From positions 1 to 64,000 of the forward strand of contig NZ_BJEC01000010.1 of the NCBI RefSeq assembly GCF_005405465.1: a stretch of 64,000 nt of DNA, in the 5' to 3' direction. A program made the translations under genes and the position numbers. The notes beneath the pieces are model-generated. The model was not told where the DNA came from and searched no databases. It saw nothing but the letters and a program-made list of their open reading frames with translations. The stretch is from Weissella thailandensis (lineage in GTDB: Bacteria; Bacillota; Bacilli; Lactobacillales; Lactobacillaceae). Shown piece by piece: positions 46,439 through 55,071 of this stretch; within the stretch, counting starts at the first letter, position 1, and each line of letters begins with the position of its first letter.

Positions 46439-48424
46439 ATGAAAAAGTTTTTAAGTAGAACAAAGTTTGTGGGACCGTCTTTTAATAGCGTCATGAAGCT
46501 ATTAACTGTTGGCTTGATTTTCAGTTTTTTTACAACAGTGCTTTTGCAATTCGCAATGCATTTTCAAGTTTGGGGACGTCGCGGTGCGCAATCGACTGAT
46601 ATGAATGTCGTCGTACATTATGTTTTGGAATTCTTAACACGATCGCAAATGGTCTACTCAGTGTTAGCGTGTTTACTGTTATTCATTTTCATCGTTGTGC
46701 TAGTAAACAGACTATTTATTGGAACCGCTATTTATTCTATATTAGCAATTATCGCGGTTGTTGCTGAATATATGAAAATGAGTACGCGTAATGAACCCAT
46801 CATCCTTAGCGATATGGCTGAGTTAACGGCTGTTAGTGGTTTAACGAAGATGATCGATAAGGGATTATTGATTGGCGCAATTATTGCTATTGCCGTTTTA
46901 CTGGTTGGTGCGGTACTAATTGAGTTATATATGCGTCGTAAGCGGGCAGGTGTGTTTGCAGAATCTGTACGTAATATGATGTTTCTTCAATCCGGTAGTA
47001 GACTAGGTGTACTATTGATTTCTTTTGGTTTATTAGCAACACCATTTGTGGTAAATGCTGATCAAAATAAGGCAATTCTCTACCATTTTGGTTATCAGCG
47101 ACAAAACAACATTATGGTTGATGATGCAATGATTAATGGACCAATCATGACGTTTGTTTCAAATACTTCCAGTGTGATTATGCGTGAGCCTGATGATTAT
47201 TCGGCCAAAGAGATGGCGCGGTTGCAGAAGAAATATACGAATTATGCTAGTGAGTTGAATAAAACACGTCAAGATAACCTCAAAGGGCAGACTGTTATTT
47301 CCATTTTAAGTGAATCACTAACGAACCCGAATGAAGTACCAAAATTAAAGTATGAAGGTCCCGACGTCTATAAGAATATCAATCAAATTAAACAAGATGC
47401 TGTCTTATCTGGTACCATGTTATCTTCTGGTTATGGTGGCGGAACGGCAAACATTGAATATATGACGATTGCTGGTTTTCCTTTGGCGACCTTTGCGCCA
47501 GAAATGGTTGTGCCTTATACGCAATTAGTACCATATGCGAATGAGGTACCAACGTTGCCGAACTTATTTGATCAACGTGAAGTCCTCCATCCATATCCAG
47601 GTATGTTTTATAACCGTCGTGATGCTTATAAGGATATCGGTATTCAGAAATTCTATACAACCGATGGTTTGAAGAATAAGTATCCGGATAAGTATACAGG
47701 TAAGTTATCGTCGAAAACGGATTACCCAGCTGATAAGAATGCTTACCGCTTCTTATTGGATAAAATTGACGATACGCAAAGTAAAAAATCACAATTTTTG
47801 CAGTTAATGACGATGCAAAATCATTTGATGTATAAGGCGAATGAATATCCTGGTAGTCCGTACAAGGTATTGGAACCCGCAGTTTCACAAAATACAAAAG
47901 ACCAAGTGGAAACATATATTACTGGGGTTCATGAAACCGATATGGCAACCAAAAAGCTGATTGATAAGGTTGAGAACATGGATCGTCCAGTAACGTTAGT
48001 CTTCTATGGCGATCATTGGCCAGTTGTATTTACGTTTATTGACCAAGAGACGCAGATGAAAAAAAGTCATGAAACTGATTATTTTATTTATCAAAATAAA
48101 GCAGCGCGTGACAATAGTAAGCAATCAACGTTACGTCGTGATCAGCGTCCATACGCATCACCAAGCGATTTCCCATCACTATTATTGCAAGCAACGAATA
48201 GTAAGGTGACACCTTTCTTTGCCTTACAAACAAAGGTGGTTGATAAATTGCCGGTATTTGCTAATTATGCACGTGATACTTTTGTAGATAACAATGGTAA
48301 AGAGTTAAAAACAAAAGACTTAACATCGAAGCAAAAAGAATTATTACACGACTTAAAACTAGTCCAGTACGACTTAAGTGCTGGTGAGCATTATTTGAGT
48401 AGTGACTTTACACACAAAAAGTAA
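46439..48424 (+). CDS. Lipoteichoic acid synthase family protein (membrane sulfatase-fold)
   Basis: The 661-residue protein has five N-terminal membrane helices (within residues ~18-215) and an extracellular sulfatase-fold domain from ~285. ILSESLTNP (metal-binding Glu near 290), GYGGGTANIEYMT with the catalytic Thr near 336, HYPYPG-type segment LHPYPGMFYNRR and YGDHWP near 523 match LtaS-type enzymes, which polymerise glycerol phosphate from phosphatidylglycerol onto a glycolipid. Length is normal. It is flanked by two esterase-type genes, one broken. Confidence 0.92.
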   Translation: MKKFLSRTKFVGPSFNSVMKLLTVGLIFSFFTTVLLQFAMHFQVWGRRGAQSTDMNVVVHYVLEFLTRSQMVYSVLACLLLFIFIVVLVNRLFIGTAIYSILAIIAVVAEYMKMSTRNEPIILSDMAELTAVSGLTKMIDKGLLIGAIIAIAVLLVGAVLIELYMRRKRAGVFAESVRNMMFLQSGSRLGVLLISFGLLATPFVVNADQNKAILYHFGYQRQNNIMVDDAMINGPIMTFVSNTSSVIMREPDDYSAKEMARLQKKYTNYASELNKTRQDNLKGQTVISILSESLTNPNEVPKLKYEGPDVYKNINQIKQDAVLSGTMLSSGYGGGTANIEYMTIAGFPLATFAPEMVVPYTQLVPYANEVPTLPNLFDQREVLHPYPGMFYNRRDAYKDIGIQKFYTTDGLKNKYPDKYTGKLSSKTDYPADKNAYRFLLDKIDDTQSKKSQFLQLMTMQNHLMYKANEYPGSPYKVLEPAVSQNTKDQVETYITGVHETDMATKKLIDKVENMDRPVTLVFYGDHWPVVFTFIDQETQMKKSHETDYFIYQNKAARDNSKQSTLRRDQRPYASPSDFPSLLLQATNSKVTPFFALQTKVVDKLPVFANYARDTFVDNNGKELKTKDLTSKQKELLHDLKLVQYDLSAGEHYLSSDFTHKK

Positions 48425-48430
48425 ACTATT

Positions 48431-48467
48431 AAGCAACCGAGTTCTTGTAGAATTCGGTTGCTTTTTT
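48431..48467 (+). terminator. Terminator after the LTA synthase gene
   Basis: AAGCAACCGAGTTCT pairs with AGAATTCGGTTGCTT (one G-T pair), followed by TTTT. Confidence 0.92.
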
Positions 48468-48544
48468 AGAAAGTTAGGGATAAAAAATGGTATAAATGGT
48501 TATATAGACAAAGTGATTTGAGGGGAACAATAGGGGGATATATT

Positions 48545-49291
48545 ATGGCAGTTAGTCGCATGTCGTTTTATTCGGAAAAGCTAAAAATGAATACCAGTAT
48601 CAATGTCGTGTTGCCGGAACATCCAACCGAATTCGGTAAGATATTATTGTTGCTACATGGTATGGGGGAAGATGAGAATGCCTGGTTAAATCAGTCGCGT
48701 CTGACAGATTATGCTAGCCAAACAGATATCACGATTATTATGCCACGCGTGGATCGTAGCTATTATATGAGCCGGGCGGGTGAAAGCCAGTATTTTGAGT
48801 ATATCAGCAAGGAAGTCTTGCAACGCTGTCGGTCGTGGTTTCATTTATCAAGTAAACGTGAACGGACATTCATCGCGGGTACGTCGATGGGTGGCTTTGG
48901 TGCCTTAAAGACGGGGTTAACTCATCCTGGCCAATTTCAAGGCATCTTTCCAATGTCAGCAATGCCTGATGTTGAACGAAAATGGCGTGAAAATCCAGAA
49001 CGCGATGCTTGGTACCGTAGTTTATTTGGTTCACCAGACCAGGTTCGGCATTCTATTAATGATATTGCATATCTGATTACTCAGCAGCAGCCAGAACAAG
49101 TACCTTTCATTTGGCAATTCTGTGGTGATAAGGATCCTTTTTATGATATGAATGTGATACTGAATAATCAGATTGAACAGCAAGGGCTGCAACATAAATT
49201 TGTGCAAGCTGCTGGTGGTCACGAATGGCGCTTATGGGATGAAGCGGTTCAGCAGGTGATCAGGATAATTGAAAAAGACTTGTTAAGGTAA
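48545..49291 (+). CDS. Tributyrin-esterase-like alpha/beta hydrolase (EstA type)
   Basis: The 248-residue protein has the nucleophile elbow GTSMGGFGALK, the acid segment FCGDKDPFYD and the His segment AGGHEWRLWDEA, with LLHGMGEDENAWLNQS forming the oxyanion region. LAB members of this esterase-D/EstA family cleave short-chain acyl esters. It is the intact paralogue of the broken gene at 45621. The start is the ATG with AGGGGG seven bases upstream; an in-frame TTG 27 bases earlier lacks an RBS. Confidence 0.92.
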   Translation: MAVSRMSFYSEKLKMNTSINVVLPEHPTEFGKILLLLHGMGEDENAWLNQSRLTDYASQTDITIIMPRVDRSYYMSRAGESQYFEYISKEVLQRCRSWFHLSSKRERTFIAGTSMGGFGALKTGLTHPGQFQGIFPMSAMPDVERKWRENPERDAWYRSLFGSPDQVRHSINDIAYLITQQQPEQVPFIWQFCGDKDPFYDMNVILNNQIEQQGLQHKFVQAAGGHEWRLWDEAVQQVIRIIEKDLLR

Positions 49292-49368
49292 AGGAATGGT
49301 AAAATAAATTGAATATTATACTTCCTGAAATTATCTTAAGAGACAACAAATTTTAATAGTGGATACTA

Positions 49369-49433
49369 AAATACTACTCATTTTCAGCTTGAGGCGTGTA
49401 CCTCAATTCATGAAATGAAAGTAGTATTTTTTT
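49369..49433. terminator. Bidirectional compound terminator
   Basis: AAAATACTAC...CATTTTCA pairs with TGAAATG...GTAGTATTTT with a small bulge, and the inner TTGAGG/CCTCAA extends it. A run before and T run after serve the esterase gene and the opposing LacI-family gene. Confidence 0.85.
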
Positions 49434-49439
49434 AGGCCA

Positions 49440-50432
49440 TTATAAAATTTTGGCTGGTACAACAATTTTTTGTGTATCAATGGGTTCTTTATTCAATTGT
49501 TTTAACATTAATTCTGCTGAAATACTGCCCATTAGAAATGGATTTTGTGTGATTAATTTTGAGTCTGGGTTAATCGCATGTGCAGTCTTAGTGTCCGCAA
49601 ATCCTGTTACAGCAACATTGTCATTATCAATGAGCCCATCGAAGGTTAATAATGATACAAACTCTAAGAACCAGCGTTCCTTTAGTGAAAAAATCAAAGT
49701 TTTTTCATTGCTGTTTGTTAAAAGATTTTTGATGTTATTATAAATTTTCTTTTTGTTGTAATTTTCTTCAGGAATTTCAACAATTTCAACGTTAGAAATG
49801 ATTGATTGGATACCTAAAAAACGATCTCGTCTAGTTGAAACACTGTCAATTGGTGACGTTAGAATAATGACACGTGAATAACCAGCATTTTTAAATAGAA
49901 GAGTTGCATTTTTAGCACTCTCATAATTGTCAGTTAAGACTTGTGGCCAGATTGATGTGTCAATATTACGGTCAACAATTACGACTGGGGTGTCTGCATT
50001 AACATCTGCAAAAATATGCGACATATCACTGTCGTTTGGCTGAAAAATGATGCCATCAAAGTTGTATGTACTTGTTGTTTTAATGATTTCACGCTCTTTT
50101 TCTATGCTAGCATTACTATCAAAAAGTACAGCCATATATCCTTTTGATTCTAGAAATGAACTGGCACCTTTGAATAACTCTGTAGAGAAGTAATCGTCAA
50201 TATTAGAAACTAATACAGCAATTAATTTGCTTGAGTTAGTGACCATTTGTCTTGCAGCAGCATTGGGAATGTAGTGCAATTTCTCAATTGCATTTTTTAT
50301 ATTATTCGCAGTCTGTTCAGACATCTTTTTAAGATTGCCATTTAAATAACGCGAAATAGTAGTTGTAGAAACGCCGGCCAAGTGAGCGACATCTTTCATG
50401 TTAGCTTTTCTTTTTCTTTTTTCGTCGACCAT
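49440..50432 (-). CDS. LacI-family transcription regulator
   Basis: The 330-residue protein has an N-terminal LacI HTH (MKDVAHLAGVSTTTISRYLN) with hinge helix PNAAARQMV, and a periplasmic-binding-type ligand domain (IAVLVSNIDDYFSTELFKG, GIIFQPNDSD, VAVTGFADTKTAHAI). It is divergent from the sugar-acid-type operon and should repress it until a substrate-derived ligand binds. The ATG is preceded by GGAGGG; an in-frame upstream ATG adds seven residues and overlaps that RBS. Confidence 0.93.
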   Translation of the reverse strand: MVDEKRKRKANMKDVAHLAGVSTTTISRYLNGNLKKMSEQTANNIKNAIEKLHYIPNAAARQMVTNSSKLIAVLVSNIDDYFSTELFKGASSFLESKGYMAVLFDSNASIEKEREIIKTTSTYNFDGIIFQPNDSDMSHIFADVNADTPVVIVDRNIDTSIWPQVLTDNYESAKNATLLFKNAGYSRVIILTSPIDSVSTRRDRFLGIQSIISNVEIVEIPEENYNKKKIYNNIKNLLTNSNEKTLIFSLKERWFLEFVSLLTFDGLIDNDNVAVTGFADTKTAHAINPDSKLITQNPFLMGSISAELMLKQLNKEPIDTQKIVVPAKIL

Positions 50433-50622
50433 AGTTCCCTCCATTAGTCTCATTAATCCTAATTATAAACCAATTTAAAAATAGGTTAAAAAAGGATTTT
50501 AATGATATAAACATATCACAATTTATAGCAATTGAGGAAAAAGAAAAAAATAACCAGAATTAATTTAATAAATAAAAGTATTGAAAATGATAATTTTATT
50601 TTTGAACAATTAGGTCGTTTTA

Positions 50623-50637
50623 GGCAAACGTTAAACC
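50623..50637. promoter_or_regulatory. LacI-family operator site O1
   Basis: GGCAAACGTTAAACC, centred on CG as LacI-family sites are. The identical 15-mer recurs at 50740-50754. Confidence 0.75.
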
Positions 50638-50690
50638 AAAAATACATATTTTTTCAATTATTTAATAAAAATTGCTTTTAAATAGCATAT

Positions 50691-50704
50691 TTGAAGCGCT
50701 TGCA
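50691..50704 (+). promoter_or_regulatory. cre-like (CcpA) site
   Basis: TTGAAGCGCTTGCA agrees with the cre consensus TGWAARCGYTWNCW at 12 of 14 positions. It lies between the operator-like sites, so catabolite repression in addition to specific control is likely. Confidence 0.55.
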
Positions 50705-50711
50705 ATTTTTA

Positions 50712-50726
50712 GGTGTAACGTTTACC
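50712..50726. promoter_or_regulatory. LacI-family operator site O2 (opposite orientation)
   Basis: GGTGTAACGTTTACC is a variant of the flanking operators read on the other strand (GGTAAACGTTACACC), with the same AACGTT core. Confidence 0.6.
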
Positions 50727-50739
50727 ATAGTGCTTGTAA

Positions 50740-50754
50740 GGCAAACGTTAAACC
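50740..50754. promoter_or_regulatory. LacI-family operator site O3
   Basis: GGCAAACGTTAAACC, identical to the 15-mer at 50623 and 27 bases centre-to-centre from O2. The rest of the 50433-50848 gap is AT-rich promoter region; no other element named. Confidence 0.75.
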
Positions 50755-50848
50755 AAAAAGAGAGGGCGATCCTATGGTGTGAAGTATTTGTGTTGATGTT
50801 GATAAAAGAGGGTAAATAAATATTTAGATACAAAAAATGGGGGCTATT

Positions 50849-51598
50849 ATGACAGTAATTTTAAATACATGGATTTTTGAGAAAGACGTTAAGCAAGGAA
50901 CAAACCAAGCGCAACTAGTTAGTCGTGTCAAAGCATTGGGGGCTGATGGTATTGAAGTTCGTCGCGAATATTTTAAAGATTTGGATAGGGAATTTGCACA
51001 GGTTGGACAAACAGCTAAAGAAGCTGGCTTAATCGTCAACTACAGTGTGCCAGATGTAGTCTTTTCAGAAGATGGTTCGATTAATCCAAAATTAATGAAC
51101 TACTTTGAAGAAGGTAAAATTCTGGGAATATCAAAAATTAAGTTTAACACTGGGCATTTTGATAAATTTGATGGTGATTTACAATCAGCATTTAGTGAAT
51201 TACCACTAGATCAAATTGAAATGAACGTCGAAAATGATCAGACAATTCTGAGTGGTAAAGTTGCGCCGATTAAAACATTTTTGGAGGCAGCTCATGAAGC
51301 TGGATATCCTGGAATAGGTTATGTGTATGACCTTGGTAATTGGGCATTTACTCATGGGGATGCTATCGCTAGTGCAGATGCGTTGCGTGAGTCGACAAAT
51401 TATATCCATTTGAAGAACACAATTAATGTAAATGGTGAATTAAGTACATCAGATGATTTAGATGAAGGCGTTTATGATTGGCGTGATATTTTAACGCATT
51501 TACCGCGTGAAGTTTCGTTTGCATTGGAGTATCCAATGGATTCAGACGAGCAGATTAAACAACAAATTAACTTATTGAAAGCCGAGATAGGTGATTAA
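50849..51598 (+). CDS. Sugar phosphate isomerase/epimerase-type TIM-barrel protein
   Basis: The 249-residue protein is a xylose-isomerase-like/AP-endonuclease-2-like TIM barrel. The four expected metal ligands can be placed: Glu in QIEMNVEND, Asp in YVYDLGNW, His in YIHLKN and Glu in FALEYP. Such enzymes isomerise or epimerise sugars and sugar acids. The exact substrate is not readable. It opens the operon; the ATG has ATGGGGG upstream, and the permease gene follows after one base. Confidence 0.82.
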   Translation: MTVILNTWIFEKDVKQGTNQAQLVSRVKALGADGIEVRREYFKDLDREFAQVGQTAKEAGLIVNYSVPDVVFSEDGSINPKLMNYFEEGKILGISKIKFNTGHFDKFDGDLQSAFSELPLDQIEMNVENDQTILSGKVAPIKTFLEAAHEAGYPGIGYVYDLGNWAFTHGDAIASADALRESTNYIHLKNTINVNGELSTSDDLDEGVYDWRDILTHLPREVSFALEYPMDSDEQIKQQINLLKAEIGD

Positions 51599-51599
51599 T

Positions 51600-52895
51600 A
51601 TGAGTTCGACAATTATTTCAATACTATTATTGATTTCATTTGCCATCTTTATTTTCTACATTTTAAAAGGTGGAAATTTAGTAATTGGCTTCTTCGTAAT
51701 GGCTATCCTATGGTCAATTATTGGGCTAGTACCTTTCAATACAGCAATTCAAAAAGTTTTTGCTGAACCAGCATTAAACTATGGGCCAACAATTATCTAT
51801 ATTGTGTTTGGTTCATGGTTTGGAAGAGTATTGGTTGAAAGTGGCATTGCACCAGCGATATCGGAAGCAACTAACAAGGTCGGAAAAAAGAGACCATTGA
51901 TTGCCGCAATTTTGGTTATCATCGTAACGGCCTTTATCTTTGTTAGTGCCTACGGTGTTGGATCGGTTATCGCAATTGGTGTTATTTTACTACCAATTCT
52001 ATTGTCTGTTGGTGTGCCACGTGAAATTGCTTTAATAGCTTTTTCATTGGCTATTGGAGCACCGATGTATGTCAACGTTGTTTTGTACAATCAAATTAAA
52101 GCATTCTTTCCAGATGCAGTTTATGGAGGTAAGTATCTGCAATTTGGTTGGACTGCGGCTTTAGTTCAGTTAGCTATTGTGATTATCTTCTTAATCGTGA
52201 TGAGTAAGAAGTTTAAGCCACAAAACGCAGAAGAAAATTTGAAAGTGATAGGTGCTAGTTTTGGCGATGATGGTCAAGAGACTAAGAAAGTACCTTATAT
52301 TGCCTACATTGTACCGATTATTCCAGTTGCAATGAATATGTTATTCAAGTGGGATGCAATTCCATCACTTGTACTTTCTGTCATTGTTGCCATGATTTTA
52401 ACCGGTAAGATGAAGAGCTACAAGGAAACAGTAAACTTCATCAATAGTACTGTCGCACAAGCAATTAGTGACATTTCAGGATTGATTATTTTCTTGATGG
52501 CATTAATCATGTTCAGTGGTGCTGCAACATTAAATGCACAACACTTCGAACCACTATTTAACGCAATATTGCCGCATAGTCATTTAATTTTGGCAATTGC
52601 ACTTGGTGTATTAGCACCGTTAGCTTTGTTCCGTGGTCCATTACATGTTTGGGGAGCTGGTGCTGCAACAGCGGCTGTTTTGACTGGTACCGGATTGTTC
52701 AGTGATGCATTCCTGCTTCCATTGTTATATGTACCAACTTTGATGGCTGTTTCAACAGATATCACACAATCATGGAATGTTTGGGGATTAGACTACATGA
52801 AGGTTAAGTCAAAAGACTTCTTGAAGTATGGTGTTCCAGTGATGTGGTTAGTTTCAATTATCAATGAAGTACTTGTATACGTATTCTTTGGCTAA
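51600..52895 (+). CDS. GntP/ion-transporter-superfamily permease, probable sugar-acid importer
   Basis: The 431-residue protein has about 11-12 hydrophobic helices with two re-entrant-type Gly/Ser stretches (GPTIIYIVFGSWFGRVLVES and LFRGPLHVWGAGAATAAVL) as in GntP and related carboxylate:proton symporters. The operon of sugar-acid-type enzymes around it supports uptake of an aldonate or keto-sugar-acid. The ATG follows the previous stop by one base with AGGTGA as RBS. The precise transporter family is uncertain. Confidence 0.75.
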   Translation: MSSTIISILLLISFAIFIFYILKGGNLVIGFFVMAILWSIIGLVPFNTAIQKVFAEPALNYGPTIIYIVFGSWFGRVLVESGIAPAISEATNKVGKKRPLIAAILVIIVTAFIFVSAYGVGSVIAIGVILLPILLSVGVPREIALIAFSLAIGAPMYVNVVLYNQIKAFFPDAVYGGKYLQFGWTAALVQLAIVIIFLIVMSKKFKPQNAEENLKVIGASFGDDGQETKKVPYIAYIVPIIPVAMNMLFKWDAIPSLVLSVIVAMILTGKMKSYKETVNFINSTVAQAISDISGLIIFLMALIMFSGAATLNAQHFEPLFNAILPHSHLILAIALGVLAPLALFRGPLHVWGAGAATAAVLTGTGLFSDAFLLPLLYVPTLMAVSTDITQSWNVWGLDYMKVKSKDFLKYGVPVMWLVSIINEVLVYVFFG

Positions 52896-52920
52896 TTAGA
52901 GAGAAAAAGAGGGAAAAAAG

Positions 52921-53883
52921 ATGAGTGAATTTATTACAATTGGTGAACCGTTAGTGACATTTGCGTCAAAGGATGCTGATATTTCATTAGCTGACGCAAT
53001 TAACTTTCATAAAATTATGGGTGGTGCAGAATTAAATGTCGCAATTGGTGTTTCACGTTTAGGTCATAGTTCAGAATATGTCTCACAAGTGGGTGCGGAT
53101 CCATTTGGACAATTTGTGAAGAAAACAATTTTAAGTCATAATGTTGGTACAACTTATATTTCCGAGGATGCTGATCATTTTACGGGCCATCAGTTGAAGC
53201 AATTAGTAACACAGGGTGATCCAGCAACGTTTAATTATCGTAAAGACTCAGCTGCATGCCACTTAACAGATGAAGTGATTGAACAAGTTGATTTATCTGA
53301 TGTAAAAATTGCTCATATGTCGGGAATTTTTCCAGCAATTTCAGATGTTGCTGAAAATACTTTTCGCACATTGTTCAAGCGACTAATTGATAAAAACATA
53401 CTAACGACTTTTGATCCTAATTTACGCCCAACATTGTGGTCATCTAAAGAAAAGATGATTTCAACAATTAACGAACTGGCTGGTATGGCAGATATTGTAT
53501 TGCCTGGTATGGAAGAAGGTAAAATTCTGATGGGTTCAGATGATCCTGAAAAAATTGCTGATTTCTATCTAAAGGGTGAACGTACTAAGACAGTTATTGT
53601 TAAAATTGGTCCATCTGGTGCATATGTGAAGGCGCAGGATGGTGAAAGCTATACTGTTAGTGGATTTAAAGTTGAAAAGGTCGTTGATACTGTTGGTGCA
53701 GGTGACGGATTTGCATTAGGTGTAATTACTGCGCTATTAGAAGGAAAATCATTAAAGTCGGCTGTATTGCGTGGTAATGCGGTTGGTGCATTACAAGTAC
53801 AAACACTTGGTGATAATGATGGTTACCCAACACCAACTGAATTAAAAGAGTTTTATATTAAAGAAGGAGTGTCCGAGGAGTAA
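52921..53883 (+). CDS. PfkB-family sugar kinase, 2-keto-3-deoxygluconate kinase-like
   Basis: The 320-residue protein has the PfkB signatures: GGAELNVAIGVSRLG near residue 38 and DTVGAGDGFALGV near 256-268 with the catalytic Asp. SAACHL and FDPNLRPTLW match KdgK-type enzymes. It would phosphorylate 2-keto-3-deoxygluconate or a similar keto acid at C6, giving the substrate for the aldolase four genes on. Its stop overlaps the next ATG by one base. Confidence 0.85.
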   Translation: MSEFITIGEPLVTFASKDADISLADAINFHKIMGGAELNVAIGVSRLGHSSEYVSQVGADPFGQFVKKTILSHNVGTTYISEDADHFTGHQLKQLVTQGDPATFNYRKDSAACHLTDEVIEQVDLSDVKIAHMSGIFPAISDVAENTFRTLFKRLIDKNILTTFDPNLRPTLWSSKEKMISTINELAGMADIVLPGMEEGKILMGSDDPEKIADFYLKGERTKTVIVKIGPSGAYVKAQDGESYTVSGFKVEKVVDTVGAGDGFALGVITALLEGKSLKSAVLRGNAVGALQVQTLGDNDGYPTPTELKEFYIKEGVSEE

Positions 53884-54506
53884 TGAAATTACAAGTAGCA
53901 ATTGATAGGGTGTCATTAGATAGAGCGATAGAAATTGCGCGTAGTCTAGATGGTAAGGTAGATATTATTGAGTTGGGGACTTCTATTGTAAAAGATTATG
54001 GTCTAGAAGCACTTAAGCAAGCAGATTTTCATCTTGATAGTTCAGAACTTCTCATTGATTTAAAGACAATTGATGAAGGAGAGTATGAATTTAATAAGGG
54101 ATTTGAAACTTCAGCTGACATTCTAACCGTTATGGGTAGTTCATCAAACGGCACTTTAAAACAAACTTATCAGATTGCACAAGATGTAAAAAAAGATATT
54201 TTTATAGATTTGATGGAAATTTCTGATGATAAATTAAATCAAATGCCAGCGCTACCGAATGCTATTTTTGGATTGCACCATTCGAAAGATTCTGTTGAAT
54301 CATTTGATGCAGTAGATACGATTAAGCAATTTCATAATGAACATTCACAAATTAGCCGTCTAGCCGTTGCTGGTGGTATTGATATTGAACAAGCCAAGAA
54401 AATTGCTGAACAAGGTATTGCAGATATTATTATTGTTGGCGGTAAAATCACTGGTACATCTGATCCTGTTAGTGCAGCACAAAAATTTATGGAGGCAATC
54501 AAATGA
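53883..54506 (+). CDS. 3-hexulose-6-phosphate synthase / 3-keto-gulonate-6-phosphate decarboxylase family (HUMPS)
   Basis: The 207-residue TIM barrel belongs to the orotidine-monophosphate-decarboxylase suprafamily: Glu30 in IIELG, the Asp-x-Lys-x-x-Asp motif at D59-K61-D64 (LIDLKTIDEGE) and phosphate loops AVAGGID and IIVGGKITG. The segment after strand 5 reads LHHSKDS, closer to the HRSRD of keto-gulonate-phosphate decarboxylases than to the HTGxD typical of synthases, yet the partner gene is a clear hexuloisomerase. Either formaldehyde fixation/release or decarboxylation is possible. Overlaps both neighbours. Confidence 0.82.
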   Translation: MKLQVAIDRVSLDRAIEIARSLDGKVDIIELGTSIVKDYGLEALKQADFHLDSSELLIDLKTIDEGEYEFNKGFETSADILTVMGSSSNGTLKQTYQIAQDVKKDIFIDLMEISDDKLNQMPALPNAIFGLHHSKDSVESFDAVDTIKQFHNEHSQISRLAVAGGIDIEQAKKIAEQGIADIIIVGGKITGTSDPVSAAQKFMEAIK

Positions 54507-55045
54507 AGTTGATTGAAGAAGTAGTTAGTGAAGTTAATGAAGTTATGTCACTAGTTGATGAAAATCAATTAGAACAAGCGGAAAAATTGATTGATAAAGA
54601 TAAGCGTATCTTTATTTTAGGAGCTGGACGCTCAGGATTGATGGCAAAAGGTTTTGCGATGCGTCTTATGCATATTGGATATACTGTCTTTGTTATCGGT
54701 GAAACAATTACACCATCAATTCAGGCGGGCGATGTGCTAGTCTCAGTTTCAGGATCTGGGAAAACTGGCAGTGTTTTAAATCCAAGTAAGAAAGCTAAGG
54801 AAACTGGCGCTACTTTAATATCAGTAACAAGTGACCAGCAATCACCTTTGGGACAGATTGGGGATGCAACAATTGTTGTTCCTGGTGCAACCAAAACAGG
54901 TGATGGTCTGAAATCTATTCAGCTATTAAGTACATTATTTGATCAAAGCGTTCACATTACGTTAGATGTTTTGTGCTTAATGGTTAGTCGCCGAGATAAT
55001 ATTTCTAATGATTCAGCTAAAGCAACTCACAGTAATATGGAATAG
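54503..55045 (+). CDS. hxlB: 6-phospho-3-hexuloisomerase
   Basis: The 180-residue SIS-domain protein matches PHI closely: GAGRSGLMAKGFAMRLMHIG (from residue 40), VIGETITPSIQAGDVL, SGSGKTGSV (83-91) and the closing HSNME. PHI converts arabino-3-hexulose-6-phosphate and fructose-6-phosphate. With the HUMPS enzyme it overlaps by four bases (ATGA), it would form a RuMP-type module. Confidence 0.92.
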   Translation: MKLIEEVVSEVNEVMSLVDENQLEQAEKLIDKDKRIFILGAGRSGLMAKGFAMRLMHIGYTVFVIGETITPSIQAGDVLVSVSGSGKTGSVLNPSKKAKETGATLISVTSDQQSPLGQIGDATIVVPGATKTGDGLKSIQLLSTLFDQSVHITLDVLCLMVSRRDNISNDSAKATHSNME

Positions 55046-55071
55046 TAAAGACTAGCCAAAGGGGGGATAGT

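Noticed and set aside
49450-49743. Plus-strand frame of 97 codons opposite the LacI-family gene
   Set aside because: It is an antisense shadow of a clear LacI-family coding region and has no RBS.
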